Assembly: GCA_026129465.1 (NCBI GenBank)
Contig: JAHCIA010000001.1
Coordinates: 1,187,964-1,251,963 of the forward strand
Origin: Flavobacteriales bacterium
GTDB taxonomy: Bacteria > Bacteroidota > Bacteroidia > Flavobacteriales_F > PHOS-HE28
Length of the DNA: 64,000 nt
Reading direction: 5' to 3'
Each line of letters begins with the position of its first letter. The first letter of the stretch is position 1. Made by a program: the position numbers and the translations under genes. The notes below the pieces were generated by a model that was not told the DNA's origin, did no database searches, and was given only the letters and a program-made list of their open reading frames with translations. Shown here one piece after another: positions 32,166 through 41,299 of the stretch.

Positions 32166-34277
32166 CTACCGCACCTTCACCGCCCGCTTCACCAGCGGCT
32201 CGCCATCCAGCAACAGCGTCACGTAGTACACGCCCGGTGCCAGCTGCGCGGTGTGCCAGTCGTAATGGTGATCGCCTGCGGAGGCCAGGCTCTCATGCAA
32301 GACCTGGAGTTGCTTGCCGTCGCCGCTGTTCACCAGCAGTTGCATGCGGCCCGTGCGTTCCAGCGTGTATCGCACGGTGGTGGCGTCGGTGAAGGGGTTG
32401 GGGTCGATGCGCAGCAGGCGCTCCAAGGTGGGGTCCTTCTTCACCTCGCCGTGGCCGTCCATCGGCCCGGGCTGGTAGGCCTTGTCCGTGTCCTGGGCGC
32501 AGCAGGCGGCCACTTGCTCTTGCATGGCGGCCATCTGTTCCTGTAGCTGGGCGATGACCTGCTGTTGCGCTTGCACGGCGCCCACCAGCACGGGGATCAG
32601 CCCATCATAGTTCATGGCCTTGAAGGTCAGTGCCGGCTCGGTCTCCGTGCCCGTGCTGTCGATCGCCGCAGGGCGTTCCACGTCCATGACCAGTTCCGGC
32701 AGGATGGCTTCCACCTCTTGCGAGAGCAGACCGATCTGCCCGCCCGTGGGCAGGGAGAGGTAAGGCATCTCGGCAGCGGCGAAGGCGTAGCGCTTGGGCT
32801 TCAGTTGCAGCACCAGGTCCAGCGCCTCCTCCAAGGCCAGCTCCTCGATGCCGGTCTTCAGGTTCGCGTCGGAATAGGTCCATGCCGAGGCGCCCAGAAA
32901 ACCGCGGCCCTCGAAGTAGCCGCCCCACCAGTTGGCCATGGAAGTGTCGGGGACAATGGCCTGGCCATACACGCTTGCAACTAACCCAGTGCCCAAATTG
33001 AAGGACTTCACTGCCACGCCATGCACACCATAGACTGACCCACCCAAAGCCGCTTGCGTGGTGGTCAACTCTCCACGGCCGGATACGCCGTATGTACCGC
33101 GGCCATTGCGGGACAGGCCGCGCACACCGTAGCTGTTCAGGCCCACTGCTGCGCCGGTGGGTAGGCAGAACCCATACATCCCGAAATGATCCTGTTGGAC
33201 ATTCGGCACCACTGTGCCGCGGATCGCGATACGGTCCAACTCGGAGAAGACCTCATGATGCACGTCCAACTTGGCCTTGGGCAACTGCAGGCCGATGCCC
33301 ACGCCCTGCGGCATCTGCGGGCAGCCGGGATTGGCCGGGTAGGCCGTGGAGATGGAACTGTTGGAACCCGGCGGGCCTTGCAGCGTCCAGGTGCAGTCGG
33401 AACCGTTGAAGTTGTCGATCGGCCGCCAATAGACCCGTCCATCGGTGGAGTCGGCCACCAGAACACGGTACAGCGAATCATTCCGGTAGAGCGTAGGATG
33501 CACGAAATCCCGCAGGCGGATGGTACGGTCCAGGATGTCGAGGCGCTCCTCAGGCTGAATGTCCACCCCTTGCACAAAGCTTTCCGCCTGGTAATCACCA
33601 ATTCCCACGAGTATGCTGTGGTGGCTTTCCGGGAACAGCCGCATGCCTTCCAGTCCTTCATAGCTGCGCGCTCCGGTGTTCGTTCCTGCCAGCGGCGATG
33701 TGGTGAACCGGAAGGTGAGGATGTCTGGCCCGAACGAACCATCCAGGTCATTGCTCCACTGCACCACCATGTCCGTGCGGTCGTTGATCAGTCCGCCTCC
33801 GCTGTTGAAGTGGTACTTCTGGCCCACGTATCCATGGTCCCCATTGCCGGTGAAGGTGACACCATTGCGCTGCCAGGGCCGGAAGCCGCGCTGCTGCGCA
33901 TAGACACCCGGTGAATTGGTGGTGCTATCGGCCAGATGCAACCTGGTGAATGGCCCCTGGGTATTGGTGAAGAACAGGGGCTGGTTGCTGATGCCCAAAT
34001 AGCCGTTCTGCGGAATGCCAGGGTAGGTGTTCACATTGATGGTTCCGGTGGGATAAAGCCGCATCCGTTGCAGGCCATGTGTGTAGAACTCGATCGGCTG
34101 GTTCGCATCGTGCCGGATCATCAGCGGGTCGTTCGTCACCGTATTGTCCCAGCCGACGAAATCGGTCGCTGAATTGAGGCTGTTATTTCCCTCAAATGTC
34201 ACCTGTGAATGCCCAACCCCAAGGGCCAGCATGCATACGGCCATCACGGATGACCGCAAGAAATTCTTCGCTTTCAT
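32166..34277 (-). CDS. T9SS-exported protein with intramolecular chaperone (peptidase S74) domain
   Basis: A 703-residue secreted protein. The signal peptide lies within the first 25 residues (SSVMAVCMLALGVGHS-Q). A long beta-rich repeat-like body follows. Near residue 475, SDANLKTGIEEL begins a peptidase S74/endosialidase-chaperone domain, with LKPKRYAF and GLLSQEVEAILPELV. A coiled coil follows (VQAQQQVIAQLQEQMAAMQEQVAACC). The end (IDPNPFTDATTVRYTLERTG, VKRAVKVR) is a T9SS sorting domain. The S74 domain usually trimerises phage tail spikes and then self-cleaves, so here it may assemble a trimeric surface fibre. Confidence 0.85.
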   Translation of the reverse strand: MKAKNFLRSSVMAVCMLALGVGHSQVTFEGNNSLNSATDFVGWDNTVTNDPLMIRHDANQPIEFYTHGLQRMRLYPTGTINVNTYPGIPQNGYLGISNQPLFFTNTQGPFTRLHLADSTTNSPGVYAQQRGFRPWQRNGVTFTGNGDHGYVGQKYHFNSGGGLINDRTDMVVQWSNDLDGSFGPDILTFRFTTSPLAGTNTGARSYEGLEGMRLFPESHHSILVGIGDYQAESFVQGVDIQPEERLDILDRTIRLRDFVHPTLYRNDSLYRVLVADSTDGRVYWRPIDNFNGSDCTWTLQGPPGSNSSISTAYPANPGCPQMPQGVGIGLQLPKAKLDVHHEVFSELDRIAIRGTVVPNVQQDHFGMYGFCLPTGAAVGLNSYGVRGLSRNGRGTYGVSGRGELTTTQAALGGSVYGVHGVAVKSFNLGTGLVASVYGQAIVPDTSMANWWGGYFEGRGFLGASAWTYSDANLKTGIEELALEEALDLVLQLKPKRYAFAAAEMPYLSLPTGGQIGLLSQEVEAILPELVMDVERPAAIDSTGTETEPALTFKAMNYDGLIPVLVGAVQAQQQVIAQLQEQMAAMQEQVAACCAQDTDKAYQPGPMDGHGEVKKDPTLERLLRIDPNPFTDATTVRYTLERTGRMQLLVNSGDGKQLQVLHESLASAGDHHYDWHTAQLAPGVYYVTLLLDGEPLVKRAVKVR

Positions 34278-34318
34278 GGTTCGTTGTGCTTGTTGTTACC
34301 AACAAGACCAGACCGATG

Positions 34319-35350
34319 CTATTCGGCCAACACGAACTTGAACGAACGTTGTCTCCCGCCTTGCTCCATGCACAACAGATAAGCACCCCGCGCCCATGCG
34401 CCCACATCCATGCGCCATGTTCCAGCTACTGCATTCCCTGTCCATAGCTGCCGCCCCAAAGAGTCGTATATCGCCACCTGTGTACACTGCGACAAACCGC
34501 TCATGCACACTACGCCGAAAGCCGGGTTCGGGAAAAGCACCACACCGTCCTGCACCGTTTCAGGAACCCCAAGCGCCATCGGGCAGCCATCCGGGTCCGG
34601 CGAAACGCACACTTTGTCGATCACCGTATACCCGCGGCCTTGGATCGTAAGGTGTTCCAAGTGCAGCGTGTCCGTATTGGCGTTGTCGAAGTGGTTGCCC
34701 AGCATCACGTACCGGTAAGCGCTGTCTGACACGAAATTTCCGCTCACCAAGGTCCATTCCGCAGTGTCCGCAAGTATGCCGGCGTGTTGGATATGAGCAT
34801 GGTTCACAGGCGTCGGCAAGGGATCCCCGGCTTCGTATTGACGTGGCTCCATGGTAAAGAGCATCCCCACTCCGCTTGATGCGACCCATGCCTGATTGCT
34901 TTGCCCATCATTGCGAAAGGCAGCGTTCGCATAGAAGCTCGCATAGTAGGTTTGCCCGACCACCAGCGGGGATGTCAATTCCACCATCCAATATTCACGC
35001 ACACCAAACTGCTCGTTGTACGTAATCATCCCGGCGTAGGCCTCGCCTTCGTATGGATACTGGAATGTCGCAGCGTTCAATGGCACGCCATTGAATGCAC
35101 CAAAGGGCAAACAGCTTTGGAAGTGATCTGTCGATCCGCCACCTGTGAACCAATGGAGCGGCCCTGTTTCCGGGTAGTAATACGTGTTCAAGATCAAGCA
35201 GGTATCCGCTTCTTCGAAGGAGGGGTTGGGCACCAGGTTCTGGGCCATACAGGGCAAAGCGGCCATGAACAAGAGGCAACCGAGCATGCAGCCGAGGCTA
35301 CTGCCCGGCCACCCACCGTTCATCGCGCAAGGAAGCATCGTCGTTCGCAT
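34319..35350 (-). CDS. Secreted protein with T9SS sorting domain
   Basis: A 343-residue protein. The signal segment is LGCMLGCLLFMAALPCMA-Q, followed by NLVPNPSFEEADTC. That opening is shared by many Bacteroidota surface proteins with a carbohydrate-binding-like jelly-roll fold. The C-terminus (LFPNPAFGVVCMSGL, GAYLLCMEQGGRQRSFKFVLAE) is a T9SS sorting domain. The start is uncertain: ATGs at 35350, 35338 and 35323 are all possible. A hairpin CCTGCC-TTC-GGCAGG lies just upstream of 35350. The function of the N-terminal domain is not known. Confidence 0.78.
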   Translation of the reverse strand: MRTTMLPCAMNGGWPGSSLGCMLGCLLFMAALPCMAQNLVPNPSFEEADTCLILNTYYYPETGPLHWFTGGGSTDHFQSCLPFGAFNGVPLNAATFQYPYEGEAYAGMITYNEQFGVREYWMVELTSPLVVGQTYYASFYANAAFRNDGQSNQAWVASSGVGMLFTMEPRQYEAGDPLPTPVNHAHIQHAGILADTAEWTLVSGNFVSDSAYRYVMLGNHFDNANTDTLHLEHLTIQGRGYTVIDKVCVSPDPDGCPMALGVPETVQDGVVLFPNPAFGVVCMSGLSQCTQVAIYDSLGRQLWTGNAVAGTWRMDVGAWARGAYLLCMEQGGRQRSFKFVLAE

Positions 35351-36037
35351 TGTTCGTGATGACCGGCAGCACCTGCCTTCGGCAGGCAAGTAGGCCCGGT
35401 CTTCTTCCGCTGGGGATAATGCTCCATCCGTCGCGGGTTGCGGTGGGGCATCCGAAGGTAAGACCGCCTTCGGTGGGCGTTGCGCTGCCTATTGCGCTTC
35501 ACCAGCGCGTGTCCGGTGTGTACCCCAGCCCTTCTGCCCTGCGGCTTTCGGGCCGGGGCCGTCGCAAGCGCTGTTTGGTGCGCAGCGCGGAGCGGTCATC
35601 AACAGCGGTGATCGTTACCGCACAGCGCGTGTGGAAAGACGGTGCGCCCTTGCTTAGGCGCGGAGGATGGTCGCCGCTACCTTGTGGTGTTGCAAGATCA
35701 GCGGTCCAGCGGTCCAGCGGTCCAGCGGTCCAGCGGTCCAGCGGTCCAGCGGTCCAGCGGCGCTGCGGCGCGAAGGATGCGTTGCTCAGGCCGGGCGTTC
35801 ATGATGGTGAATGTAGCAGAAGGATCCATTCCGTGTATGCCATGCGCATAATTCGATGGATCACGTGTTGACTACAGGCAATTCATGCGATCCGCGCCCC
35901 AAAGACTTGAATTGGAGTTGTCGCTCCGGTGGGTCACCGTGACGCTTGCACTGACAACCACATCTTGTCAGTCATTGCACACCACGGGATCTCCCTGCCG
36001 ACAGGGAACAAGGACGACCGAAGACATCTGAATGCAC
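35351..36037. other. Gene-free stretch between the T9SS gene and rpsA
   Basis: About 690 bp without a convincing gene on either strand. Frames that stay open are short and compositionally odd. It contains the 8-bp minisatellite at 35701-35760 and GC-rich wording such as GCAAGCGCTG and GTGCGCAGCGCGG. It could be a decayed gene or an intergenic repeat region. Confidence 0.5.
35701..35760 (+). repeat. 8-bp minisatellite, seven copies
   Basis: GCGGTCCA is repeated seven times in perfect tandem (35701-35756) plus a partial GCGG. The unit is not a multiple of three, so copy-number change would shift any reading frame through it. Spacing and unit length exclude CRISPR. Confidence 0.9.
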
Positions 36038-36065
36038 GAAGCCCGGCCGCTGGGGGCCGGGCTTC
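36038..36065 (-). terminator. Terminator hairpin downstream of rpsA
   Basis: GAAGCCCGGCC (36038-36048) pairs perfectly with GGCCGGGCTTC (36055-36065), loop GCTGGG. It lies 27 bp past the rpsA stop. Confidence 0.65.
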
Positions 36066-36091
36066 GCAGCTTGTTTGGCGCAGGGGTCGCC

Positions 36092-38032
36092 TTACTCGGC
36101 TTCGTCGCCGGCTTCCTCCTCCTTGGCTTTCTTGCCCTTGGTGGCGCGCTCCTTGGTCTCCATGGCGCTCTTCAGATCGCCCAGCACGCCCAGATCGCCC
36201 AGGGTGCTCTTCTCCACCTTGTCATTCACGCTCTTCAGGCTGGCACTGGCGGCGCCATCGCCTTCCTTGCGCGTGCGCTTGCCTTTGGCGGCAGGTGCCT
36301 CGATGGGCTCCTCGCCCTCCTCGAAGGTGCGCGTGTGGCTGAGGGTGATGCGGCGCGCCTCGCCATTGAACTCCAGCACCATGAAGGGGAGCTTCTCCTC
36401 CACTTCGGCCTTGGAGCCGTCGGCTTTCTTCAGGTGCTTGGCGGTGACGGTGCCTTCCACGCCATAGGGCAGGCTCACCACGAAGTTCTGACCGGCACGG
36501 CCGGTGATGGTGCCCTCATGCGTGCTGCCGGGCGTGAAGACGCCTGCGAACACTTCCCAGGGGTTCTCCTCCACCTGCTTGTGGCCGAGGCTGAGGCGGC
36601 GGTTGTCCTTGTCCACTTCCAGCACCACCACTTCGATCTCGTCGCCCACGTTGCAGAACTCGCTGGGGTGCTTGATGCGCTTGGTCCAGCTGAGGTCGCT
36701 GATGTGGATGAGGCCGTCCACGCCTTCCTCCAGTTCGGCGAAGATGCCGAAGTGGGTGAAGTTGCGCACCTTGGCGGTGTGCTTGCTCTTGAGCGGGTAC
36801 TTGAACTCGATGTCGGCCCAGGGGTCGGCGGCGAGTTGCTTCATGCCCAGGCTCATCTTGCGCTCTTCGCGGTCGATGTTGAGGATGACGCAATCGATCT
36901 CCTGCCCTTCCTTGAGGAAGTCCTTGGGGCTGCGCAGGTGCTGGCTCCAGCTCATCTCGCTCACGTGCAGCAGGCCTTCCACGCCGGGGGCCACTTCCAC
37001 GAAGGCGCCGTAGTCGGTGATCACCATCACCTTGCCCTTCACCTTGTCGCCGGCGTTCATGTCGGCGCTGAGGGCGTCCCAGGGGTGCGATTGCAGTTGC
37101 TTCAGACCAAGGGCGATGCGCTTCTTCTCGTCGTCGAAGTCGAGGATCACCACGTTGATCTTCTCGTCGAGCTTCACCACTTCCTCGGGGTGGCTCACGC
37201 GGCCATAGCTCAGGTCGGTGATGTGGATGAGGCCGTCGACACCGCCGAGGTCCACGAACACGCCGTAGCTGGTGATGTTCTTCACGGTGCCCTCGAGCAC
37301 CTGGCCTTTCTCCAGGCCGCCTATGATCTGCTTCTTCTGGGCTTCCAGTTCGGCTTCGATCAGCGCCTTGTGGGAGACCACCACGTTCTTGAATTCCTGG
37401 TTGATCTTCACCACCTTGAATTCCATGTTCTTGCCCACGTACTGGTCGTAGTCGCGGATGGGCTTCACATCGATCTGGCTGCCGGGCAGGAAGGCCTCGA
37501 TGCCGAACACGTCCACGATAAGGCCGCCCTTGGTGCGGCACTTCACGTAGCCGGTGATGATCTCGCTGGTCTCCATGGCGTGGTTCACCTTGCCCCACGC
37601 GTTGTGGACACGGGCGGTCTTGTGGCTGATCACCATCTGACCGGTCTTGTCCTCCTGCTTCTCGATGTAGACCTCCACCTGGTCGCCGATGGCGAGATCG
37701 GCCTTGTAGCGGAATTCGCTGATGGGGACCACGCCCTCGGACTTGTAGCCGATGTTGATCACCACCTCCTTCTTGTTCATGCCCACCACGGTGCCCATGA
37801 GCACCTGCTTCTCGGAGATGCTGCTGAGGGTGTCCTCATAGGCCTTCTCCATGGTGTCGCGGTCCACGGCACCCGGCAGGGCGTCGGCCTCCACCACGCC
37901 CCAGTCGAAATCGGCGGGGGGTTCGGCGAAGGTGATGGTGGTGCGGTTGCCCACCTTGGTGCTCACCGGCGTCCGGCGTTCGGCCTTGGCGGGCGGGGTG
38001 GCCTGTTCGGCCTGTTGTGTTTCTTCAGCCAT
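36092..38032 (-). CDS. rpsA: 30S ribosomal protein S1
   Basis: A 646-residue protein with six S1 (OB-fold) repeats in tandem; readable repeat cores include VEAFLPGSQIDVKP, GVDGLIHITDLSYG, GVEGLLHVSEMSW and GVDGLIHISDLSW. S1 helps bring mRNA to the ribosome, which matters in Bacteroidota where Shine-Dalgarno pairing is weak. The C-terminal roughly 80 residues are a low-complexity charged tail (KGKRTRKEGDG, KGKKAKEEEAGDEAE). The ATG at 38032 (MAEETQQAEQA) was chosen although the frame stays open far upstream, because that upstream part is antisense to ispH. Confidence 0.95.
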   Translation of the reverse strand: MAEETQQAEQATPPAKAERRTPVSTKVGNRTTITFAEPPADFDWGVVEADALPGAVDRDTMEKAYEDTLSSISEKQVLMGTVVGMNKKEVVINIGYKSEGVVPISEFRYKADLAIGDQVEVYIEKQEDKTGQMVISHKTARVHNAWGKVNHAMETSEIITGYVKCRTKGGLIVDVFGIEAFLPGSQIDVKPIRDYDQYVGKNMEFKVVKINQEFKNVVVSHKALIEAELEAQKKQIIGGLEKGQVLEGTVKNITSYGVFVDLGGVDGLIHITDLSYGRVSHPEEVVKLDEKINVVILDFDDEKKRIALGLKQLQSHPWDALSADMNAGDKVKGKVMVITDYGAFVEVAPGVEGLLHVSEMSWSQHLRSPKDFLKEGQEIDCVILNIDREERKMSLGMKQLAADPWADIEFKYPLKSKHTAKVRNFTHFGIFAELEEGVDGLIHISDLSWTKRIKHPSEFCNVGDEIEVVVLEVDKDNRRLSLGHKQVEENPWEVFAGVFTPGSTHEGTITGRAGQNFVVSLPYGVEGTVTAKHLKKADGSKAEVEEKLPFMVLEFNGEARRITLSHTRTFEEGEEPIEAPAAKGKRTRKEGDGAASASLKSVNDKVEKSTLGDLGVLGDLKSAMETKERATKGKKAKEEEAGDEAE

Positions 38033-38230
38033 AGGGCTGTTCAAGCTTGTATCCCGGTCCTGGGGGGCGCTGGCCGGAAGGGGTTGTTGGTTGGTCCGCT
38101 GCGTCCCTGCGCGAACATGTCCCCGAAAGGGGCCGCGAATGTAGGCAAACTTGCTGGGAATTAATGCCTCAGCGACCCTTCCGGCAGCAGATGATGGGCC
38201 GGATCCGGTCATGCCCATGAACCGGCCGGG

Positions 38231-38238
38231 TACCTTTG
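38231..38238 (+). promoter_or_regulatory. -7 element for ispH
   Basis: TACCTTTG, an exact TAnnTTTG match, 34 nt before the GTG start. Confidence 0.5.
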
Positions 38239-38272
38239 GCGTTCGGAACCCGTCCGCGATACCGATACCCCC

Positions 38273-39496
38273 GTGCGCACTTTCACCATTCCCACCCACT
38301 ACCGCAGCGAACTCATCGGGCGCCTGAAGGCCTGGCGCAAGACGCAAGACCCCAAGAAGAAGGACCTCTCGCCCACCCTGCTGGACCTGGGGGCGGTGCG
38401 CTTCGTTTTCGCCCGCCACTTCGGCTTCTGCTACGGCGTGGAGAACGCCATCGAGATCAGCTACCAGGCCATCGAACAGAACCCCGGCAAGCGGATCTTC
38501 CTGCTGAGCCAGATGATCCACAATCCGGCGGTGAACGAGGACCTTGAAAGCCACGGCCTGCGCTTCATCCAGGACACGCACGGCAACATGCTGATGGACT
38601 GGGACGAACTGGGGCCGGACGATATCGTGATCATACCCGCCTTCGGCACCACCTTGGAGACCGAGGCGAGGTTGAGGGCCATCGGCATCGACCCGCTGAA
38701 GCACAACACCACCTGCCCCTTCGTGGAAAAGGTGTGGAAGCGCAGCGACCAGCTCGGCGACCAGCGGTACACGGTGATCATCCACGGCAAGGCGAAGCAC
38801 GAGGAGACACGCGCCACCTTCAGCCACACGGTGCGGAAGGCGCCCGCCGTGGTGCTGCGCGATATGGCCGAGGCCGAGTTGCTGGGCCGCATCATCCTGG
38901 GTGAAGAGCCGCTGGAGACCTTCGAGCAGGTCTTCCGTGCGCGCGCCAGCGAAGGCTTCGATCCCGCGCGGGACTTCCAGCGCTTGGGCGTGGTGAACCA
39001 GACCACCATGCTGGCCACCGAAACGCAGGCCATCGCCGACCATTTCAAGCAGGTGATGGTGCGCAAATACGGCGATGCCTACCTCAAGGCCCACTTCGCC
39101 GACACGCGCGACACGCTCTGCTACGCCACCAACGACAACCAGGACGCCACCAACGAACTGCTGCGGGCCGAGGCCGACCTGGCCTTGGTGGTGGGCGGCT
39201 ACAACAGCAGCAACACCAGCCACCTGGTGGAGTTGCTGGAGCGGAGGTTCCCCACCTTCTTCATCAAGGATGAGGGCGAGATCCTCAGTGAGGAAGCGAT
39301 ACGGCACTTCAACTACCCGGCGCAAAAGCTGGAGACCACGAAGCATTGGCTTCCGGCGAAACGCCCCATCACCATCATCCTCACCAGCGGTGCCAGTTGT
39401 CCGGACTCCCTGTTGGACCGCGTGATGTTGAAGGTGCTGGGCATGGTGGAGGGCGCGAAGGACCCGGTGGAGGTGGTGGAGGGGCTGGTCGCCTGA
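38273..39496 (+). CDS. ispH: 4-hydroxy-3-methylbut-2-enyl diphosphate reductase
   Basis: The last enzyme of the MEP isoprenoid pathway, an iron-sulfur protein making IPP and DMAPP. The cluster Cys and active-site motifs are visible: FGFCYGVENAIE, HNTTCPFVEKVW and TSGASCPDSLLD, together with VVGGYNSSNTSHL. At 407 residues it is longer than the Escherichia enzyme (about 316), as is usual for the Bacteroidota/cyanobacteria type with an insert. The start is probably GTG at 38273; no in-frame ATG lies nearby before the conserved region. Confidence 0.95.
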   Translation: MRTFTIPTHYRSELIGRLKAWRKTQDPKKKDLSPTLLDLGAVRFVFARHFGFCYGVENAIEISYQAIEQNPGKRIFLLSQMIHNPAVNEDLESHGLRFIQDTHGNMLMDWDELGPDDIVIIPAFGTTLETEARLRAIGIDPLKHNTTCPFVEKVWKRSDQLGDQRYTVIIHGKAKHEETRATFSHTVRKAPAVVLRDMAEAELLGRIILGEEPLETFEQVFRARASEGFDPARDFQRLGVVNQTTMLATETQAIADHFKQVMVRKYGDAYLKAHFADTRDTLCYATNDNQDATNELLRAEADLALVVGGYNSSNTSHLVELLERRFPTFFIKDEGEILSEEAIRHFNYPAQKLETTKHWLPAKRPITIILTSGASCPDSLLDRVMLKVLGMVEGAKDPVEVVEGLVA

Positions 39497-39539
39497 ACGC
39501 CTGCCTCGATCTCCTTTGGACCGGCGGTCGTCCTTCGAG

Positions 39540-40232
39540 TCAGCCGATCGATCCAGCAAACCTCCGCCCCAAGGCCCAGCGCATGGCGGTGAACATCGCC
39601 AGGGCCATGAAGAGCACACAATAGACCTTGGCCGATTCCTCCAGTATCACGGAGGTGTGCGAGGGCGGCTCGGAGATGCTGTCGATCACAGTGTGCGCCA
39701 CGAAGGCCGCGAAACCCAAGGCGATCAATTCCGCGAAACGCGGTGGGCGCAGCACCTCGGGCAGGAACCACAGGCCGGCCAAAAGGGCCACCACGCCGTA
39801 GAGGATCACAATGATGTCGTTCCAGCCACGGAAGATGCCGAAGACCCTCTCCCCTGAGGTCTCCACACCTGGAGTGACATCCCCGATGGCCTCGTGGAAA
39901 CCGACGAGTTCGTCCACCGCCATGAAGGCCAGGCCAGCCGCAGCCAGGGACCAGAACAGCCGTGTGCGGAAGGGCTCGCGCCCCATCTGGAGCGCGGTGA
40001 CCAATGCGAAGGCGCCGCCCCAGGCCATGCAGAGCGCGGAAAGCGCCGTGACCGCTCCGCGCTCATCGTAGAAATGGTAGGAGGCACCCAAGCCTTCTGG
40101 AGCGGCCACAATACAAAGGGCCAGTAGCGACAAGGTGATGACGGAGGCGATGATGACGAGGATGATGATCTTGCCTGGTGCGGATCCGTGGCGGTTCTTC
40201 AGGGCTTCCTGGATCCTTTGCTTGTAGGACAT
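39540..40232 (-). CDS. Multi-pass membrane protein of unknown function
   Basis: A 230-residue protein with about six hydrophobic helices (IIILVIIASVITLSLLALCIV; ALCMAWGGAFALVTAL; LFWSLAAAGLAFMAV; and three more). Acidic and His residues at helix ends (VDELVGFHEAIGD) might be functional. No family is recognised. It converges with ispH, leaving 43 bp between the stops. The 250 bp upstream show no gene. Confidence 0.75.
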   Translation of the reverse strand: MSYKQRIQEALKNRHGSAPGKIIILVIIASVITLSLLALCIVAAPEGLGASYHFYDERGAVTALSALCMAWGGAFALVTALQMGREPFRTRLFWSLAAAGLAFMAVDELVGFHEAIGDVTPGVETSGERVFGIFRGWNDIIVILYGVVALLAGLWFLPEVLRPPRFAELIALGFAAFVAHTVIDSISEPPSHTSVILEESAKVYCVLFMALAMFTAMRWALGRRFAGSIG

Positions 40233-40485
40233 GCTTGCGATGGATACGATCGGAAAATGAGGGAGAGTGTGCAGCCAATGTTAAGGAAATGAGCTGTGAT
40301 GGACGGCGTATGCCCGTCATACAGACATATCGAACCGACGCGATAATGAGCCATGTACCGCATCCCCAGAAAGCGATCCAGGGCGAGGCGAGCAAACTGT
40401 ATCCGTTGCTGATCCTTGACCCCGCCAATTTGAGAACGCTCTGCTCTTGGAAGCTCAGCACGAGACCTCCCGAAGTCAACAAGTG

Positions 40486-41154
40486 TCAGCCATGCGGATC
40501 ATCCTTCAACTTCTCAATGACCTTCTTCCTTGAACCCCACTTGACGACTTTGTGCAGCATGTAGGCGAAGGTGCTGTTCGTTCCGATGGTCACGGTAGAC
40601 TTCACCGTGGAGGACTTCCCCGCCTTGATCTTGATGTCGAAACCTTGCTGCGAGGCCGCGAATTCCACACGGCCTTCGGTCGTGACCTCCGTTGCGAATC
40701 GTCCTTCCATGGCCACCCAGATGGCACTTACCAAGCGGCCATCAGATCCGCTGGCCAACGAGGACAAGGCCTTGGGCGCATGGTCATTCACCGCATCCCG
40801 CAATTGATCGCGGTAGATGATGAACTTCATCAATACCAAATTGGCCATCGCGGCCGATGAATGACTCAGGTCCGCTTTGGCTCCATCTCCTTTGATATAC
40901 TTGACTGTACCGCTCAAAGCCAGATCCCCTTTGGCCACTTTGCTCCAATCAATGGCGATCGGTCCGTAAGTATGGATCTGCACGTTGTCCATCGCGGTCA
41001 CTGGAAGTTTGTTGCCTACATCGAGATAGGTGCCGTTGTTCATGCTTGATCGCTTGCTGCCATAGCAACCGAGCATGATATCCTCGGCCTTGCCGCGGTA
41101 GTAACCGACCCGGTTGTATTTGAAGGCATTGCCCTTGAACTTGTAATTGGACAT
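40486..41154 (-). CDS. Protein of unknown function, partner candidate of the KAP gene
   Basis: A 222-residue protein starting MSNYKFKGNAFKYNRVGYYRG. It is Lys/Ser-rich and beta-prone (TVKSTVTIGTNSTFAYM), with no signal peptide or membrane helix. A start at 41217 would add 21 poorly structured residues. It lies 145 bp downstream of the large KAP NTPase gene on the same strand and may be co-expressed with it. Its GC content is lower than that of the core genes around it. No homology is recognised. The two form an isolated accessory locus between ordinary genes. Confidence 0.65.
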   Translation of the reverse strand: MSNYKFKGNAFKYNRVGYYRGKAEDIMLGCYGSKRSSMNNGTYLDVGNKLPVTAMDNVQIHTYGPIAIDWSKVAKGDLALSGTVKYIKGDGAKADLSHSSAAMANLVLMKFIIYRDQLRDAVNDHAPKALSSLASGSDGRLVSAIWVAMEGRFATEVTTEGRVEFAASQQGFDIKIKAGKSSTVKSTVTIGTNSTFAYMLHKVVKWGSRKKVIEKLKDDPHG

Positions 41155-41299
41155 GGTCTGGTGGATTGGTGGTTGATGGCTGTTGTCAAGGATCGCATCG
41201 ATATGATCCTTGGTCATACACGAACGTCATGCGCTTGGCCTGATGAAGTGGCGAACCATTCTGATCCCGGCCCTCGGTCAATCCGTCACTCCTGCATGT

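Noticed and set aside
35701-35760. CRISPR array
   Set aside because: The repeat is only 8 bp with no spacers; no cas genes are present.
35350-35871. A plus-strand frame of 173 codons spanning the minisatellite
   Set aside because: It translates the 8-bp repeat into a meaningless GPAVQRSS-type run and shows no domain; more likely non-coding.
36032-38164. A 710-codon plus-strand frame opposite rpsA
   Set aside because: Its composition is that of the antisense of a repeat protein (Leu/His/Val-rich), with no domain.
38033-39619. Upstream extension of the rpsA frame to about 1175 codons
   Set aside because: The added part is antisense to ispH and has no S1 similarity; MAEETQQ at 38032 is a normal S1 start.
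40178-40564. Plus-strand frame between the membrane protein and the KAP locus
   Set aside because: It overlaps two minus-strand genes and has no domain or promoter.
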